Shown piece after piece: positions 61,961 through 64,000 of a stretch of DNA of 64,000 nucleotides. Position 1 is the stretch's first letter, and every line of letters begins with the position of its first letter. The notes below the pieces were generated by a model. The model was not told the origin of the DNA and did no database searches. It saw only the letters and a program-made list of their open reading frames with translations. Source of the stretch: Flavobacteriaceae bacterium. GTDB taxonomy: Bacteria; Bacteroidota; Bacteroidia; Flavobacteriales; Flavobacteriaceae. The stretch covers positions 1-64,000 of the forward strand of contig JAFMLE010000004.1 of NCBI GenBank assembly GCA_017852395.1, written 5' to 3'. The translations under genes and the position numbers were made by a program.

Positions 61961-63511
61961 ATGTCTAAGATACAACTTCTTTGGGTAGATGATGAGATTG
62001 AACTCTTGAAGCCTCATATACTTTTTTTGAAAGAAAAAGAGTTTGAAACCCACCCATGCAACAATGGTCTTGAAGCGATCGAGTTGGTAAAAAACCAACC
62101 CTTTGACGCCGTGCTTCTTGACGAAAACATGCCCGGACTTAGCGGTTTGGAAACGCTAGCTGCTATCAAAATTGCACAACCCAATTTGCCGGTAATTATG
62201 GTTACCAAAAATGAAGAAGAACTCATCATGAATGAGGCAATTGGTGGTAAAATATCCGATTATTTGATCAAGCCCGTCAACCCAAATCAAATACTTTTAT
62301 CACTAAAAAAAACACTACAACAAAAGCATTTGGTTTCTGAAAAAACAATCAAATCCTATCAACAAGCCTTTCGAGAGATCAGCCTGTCCCTCAATGCATT
62401 AAACGACGCAGATCAATGGATTGATTTTTACCAAAAACTACTCTTTTGGGAACTAGAATTAGAAAATCTTGAAGACCTGAGCATGCTGGAGATGCTCGAG
62501 GCCCAAAAGCAAGAAGCCAACATCCGTTTTGCAAAATTTGTTGATGAACACTACGCTCAGTGGATTGACGGCAAGGATCGTACGCCCGTACTTTCCCACC
62601 AATTGATGAAACAAAAAGTTTTTCCACAGCTCACCAAAAAGTCCAACACCCTAATGGTGGTTATCGACAACTTGAGAATGGACCAATGGAAAGTCATCAG
62701 TCCATTTCTAAATGACAACTTCCGAACCGTAGAAGAATCGGCCTATTTTAGTATTCTACCTACAGCCACTCAATACGCAAGAAATGCCCTATTCTCAGGG
62801 CTTACCCCCTATGAAATGGACCATTGCCATCCGCAATGGTGGAAAAAGGACCATGAAGAGGGCGGTAAAAATTTATTTGAAAAAGAGTTTTTTTCGGCAT
62901 GCTTAGAACGAAATCATAAAAACCTGTCTTGGAGTTACCACAAAATTACGCAACTGCAGGCCGGAAAAAATTTGGTTAAAAATCTTGCAAACCACCAAAA
63001 TGAACAACTGACGATTGTGGTTTACAACTTTGTCGATATGATTTCACATGCAAAGACCGAAATGGAAATCATCAAAGAATTGGCTGCTGACGACAAAGCC
63101 TATCGCTCCCTCACCCGCTCTTGGTTTAGAAATTCGCCATTGTCCGATTTGCTTCAGAAGGCACGCCAACTCGGAAGTCAAGTCATCATAACAACAGATC
63201 ATGGCACCCTCAATGTTGCCAAACCCAGTGAAGTAATCAGCCAAAAAGAAGCCAGCCTCAACCTGCGATACAAAACAGGAAGAAGCCTCACGTTTAAACC
63301 CAACGATGTAGTACAGATAGCCACTCCACAAAAATTTGGATTGCCAGCAGACCACCTCAATAGCGAATTTATTTTTGCCAAAGACACGGTTTATTTTGTT
63401 TACAAAAACCAATACAACCATTACGCAAAGCTCTTTAAGAACACCTTCCAGCATGGCGGGATATCTATGGAAGAAATGATCGTCCCCTTTGTTGTTTTGC
63501 GACCCCGCTAA
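61961..63511 (+). CDS. porX: PorX-type response regulator with PglZ-like domain
   Basis: N-terminal receiver ILWVDDEIELLKPHILFLKEKEFE...DAVLLDENMPGLSGLETL...DYLIKPVNP; C-terminal PglZ-like MVVIDNLRMDQWKVI...ITTDHGTLNV. Confidence 0.93.
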   Translation: MSKIQLLWVDDEIELLKPHILFLKEKEFETHPCNNGLEAIELVKNQPFDAVLLDENMPGLSGLETLAAIKIAQPNLPVIMVTKNEEELIMNEAIGGKISDYLIKPVNPNQILLSLKKTLQQKHLVSEKTIKSYQQAFREISLSLNALNDADQWIDFYQKLLFWELELENLEDLSMLEMLEAQKQEANIRFAKFVDEHYAQWIDGKDRTPVLSHQLMKQKVFPQLTKKSNTLMVVIDNLRMDQWKVISPFLNDNFRTVEESAYFSILPTATQYARNALFSGLTPYEMDHCHPQWWKKDHEEGGKNLFEKEFFSACLERNHKNLSWSYHKITQLQAGKNLVKNLANHQNEQLTIVVYNFVDMISHAKTEMEIIKELAADDKAYRSLTRSWFRNSPLSDLLQKARQLGSQVIITTDHGTLNVAKPSEVISQKEASLNLRYKTGRSLTFKPNDVVQIATPQKFGLPADHLNSEFIFAKDTVYFVYKNQYNHYAKLFKNTFQHGGISMEEMIVPFVVLRPR

Positions 63512-63514
63512 TCT

Positions 63515-63522
63515 TATCTTTG
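63515..63522 (+). promoter_or_regulatory. -7 element TATCTTTG, exactly 4 nt before the tsaE ATG
   Basis: TATCTTTG-cccc-ATG. Confidence 0.55.
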
Positions 63523-63526
63523 CCCC

Positions 63527-63931
63527 ATGCAATGGGAATATACACTCGATCAATTGGACGAAATCGCTGGAAGCGTTTTGGAGCATCTTTCTCATCCAAT
63601 TGTTTGTTTTGAAGGATCGCTAGGTGCTGGCAAAACCACCCTGATCAAAAAAATCTGCCAGAAGTTGGGATGCGAAGACACAGCAAACAGCCCCACCTTT
63701 TCTCTAATCAATCCCTATCAGACATCGCAGGCAAAATGGGTCTATCATTTTGATTGCTACCGCCTCAACACCATTGAGGAGGCCTTGGATTTTGGAGTGG
63801 ATGAATATTTGGACTCTGGGAATTGGTGTTTTATCGAATGGCCCGAGTTGATTTTACCCTTATTGGATCAACATCATTATATAAAAATTGAAGCATTGCA
63901 AGATGGCAAGCGAAAACTAACACTAAAGTAA
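63527..63931 (+). CDS. tsaE: tRNA threonylcarbamoyladenosine biosynthesis ATPase TsaE
   Basis: FEGSLGAGKTTLIKKICQKLG, SPTFSLINPYQT, HFDCYRLNTIEEALDFGVDEYLDSGNWCFIEWPE. Confidence 0.95.
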   Translation: MQWEYTLDQLDEIAGSVLEHLSHPIVCFEGSLGAGKTTLIKKICQKLGCEDTANSPTFSLINPYQTSQAKWVYHFDCYRLNTIEEALDFGVDEYLDSGNWCFIEWPELILPLLDQHHYIKIEALQDGKRKLTLK

Positions 63932-63934
63932 ACT

Positions 63935-64000
63935 ATGAAATTATTTTATAGACTGGGCTATTATCTGGTTGGATTTTCTTTGGGACTCATCATACTAACA
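63935..64000 (+). CDS. Start of a membrane protein (truncated by window edge)
   Basis: ATG immediately after tsaE; MKLFYRLGYYLVGFSLGLIILT hydrophobic N-terminus. Confidence 0.5.
   Translation, partial: MKLFYRLGYYLVGFSLGLIILT

Noticed and set aside
63044-63595. 183-aa reverse-strand ORF opposite porX/tsaE
   Set aside because: Antisense to clearly coding porX; translation shows no recognisable domain.
1-64000. CRISPR arrays, tRNA/rRNA genes, IS elements, prophage
   Set aside because: No regularly spaced repeats, no transposase/integrase ORFs and no tRNA-like cloverleaf noticed by eye; a tRNAscan/ISfinder run would be needed to exclude them fully.

Overview
This is a chromosomal window from a Bacteroidota genome, most likely Flavobacteriaceae. 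The evidence is the fused LpxC-FabZ, PorX, an HYC_CC_PP-type protein, and repeated TAnnTTTG -7 promoter elements. It is mostly housekeeping sequence: pheT (partial), recG, a uvrD/pcrA-type helicase, a Sua5/YrdC protein, an OmpA-family lipoprotein, holA, uvrA, ggt, glmM, aroC, mutS2, ung, two fused E1 2-oxoacid dehydrogenases, a complete his operon (hisG-D-C-B-H-A-[DinB]-F-IE), fabG, sucD, efp, lpxA, lpxC/fabZ, lpxD, porX and tsaE. I saw no tRNA, rRNA, CRISPR array, prophage or insertion sequence. The most interesting signals are: (1) a complete-looking transcription attenuator upstream of hisG, with a short leader ORF carrying His-Thr-His, an antiterminator pairing and a terminator; (2) a recurrent TAnnTTTG-N4-ATG arrangement that implies leaderless mRNAs; (3) a 943-aa M1-peptidase-like protein with no HExxH motif and a probable C-terminal outer-membrane beta-barrel; (4) an apparent single-base frameshift at a G5/C5 tract in a TPR lipoprotein; (5) a small HYC_CC_PP / TonB receptor / HMA metal cluster; (6) five convergent gene pairs with interlocked stop codons. 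All calls come from reading the sequence and the supplied ORF track; no database search was run.
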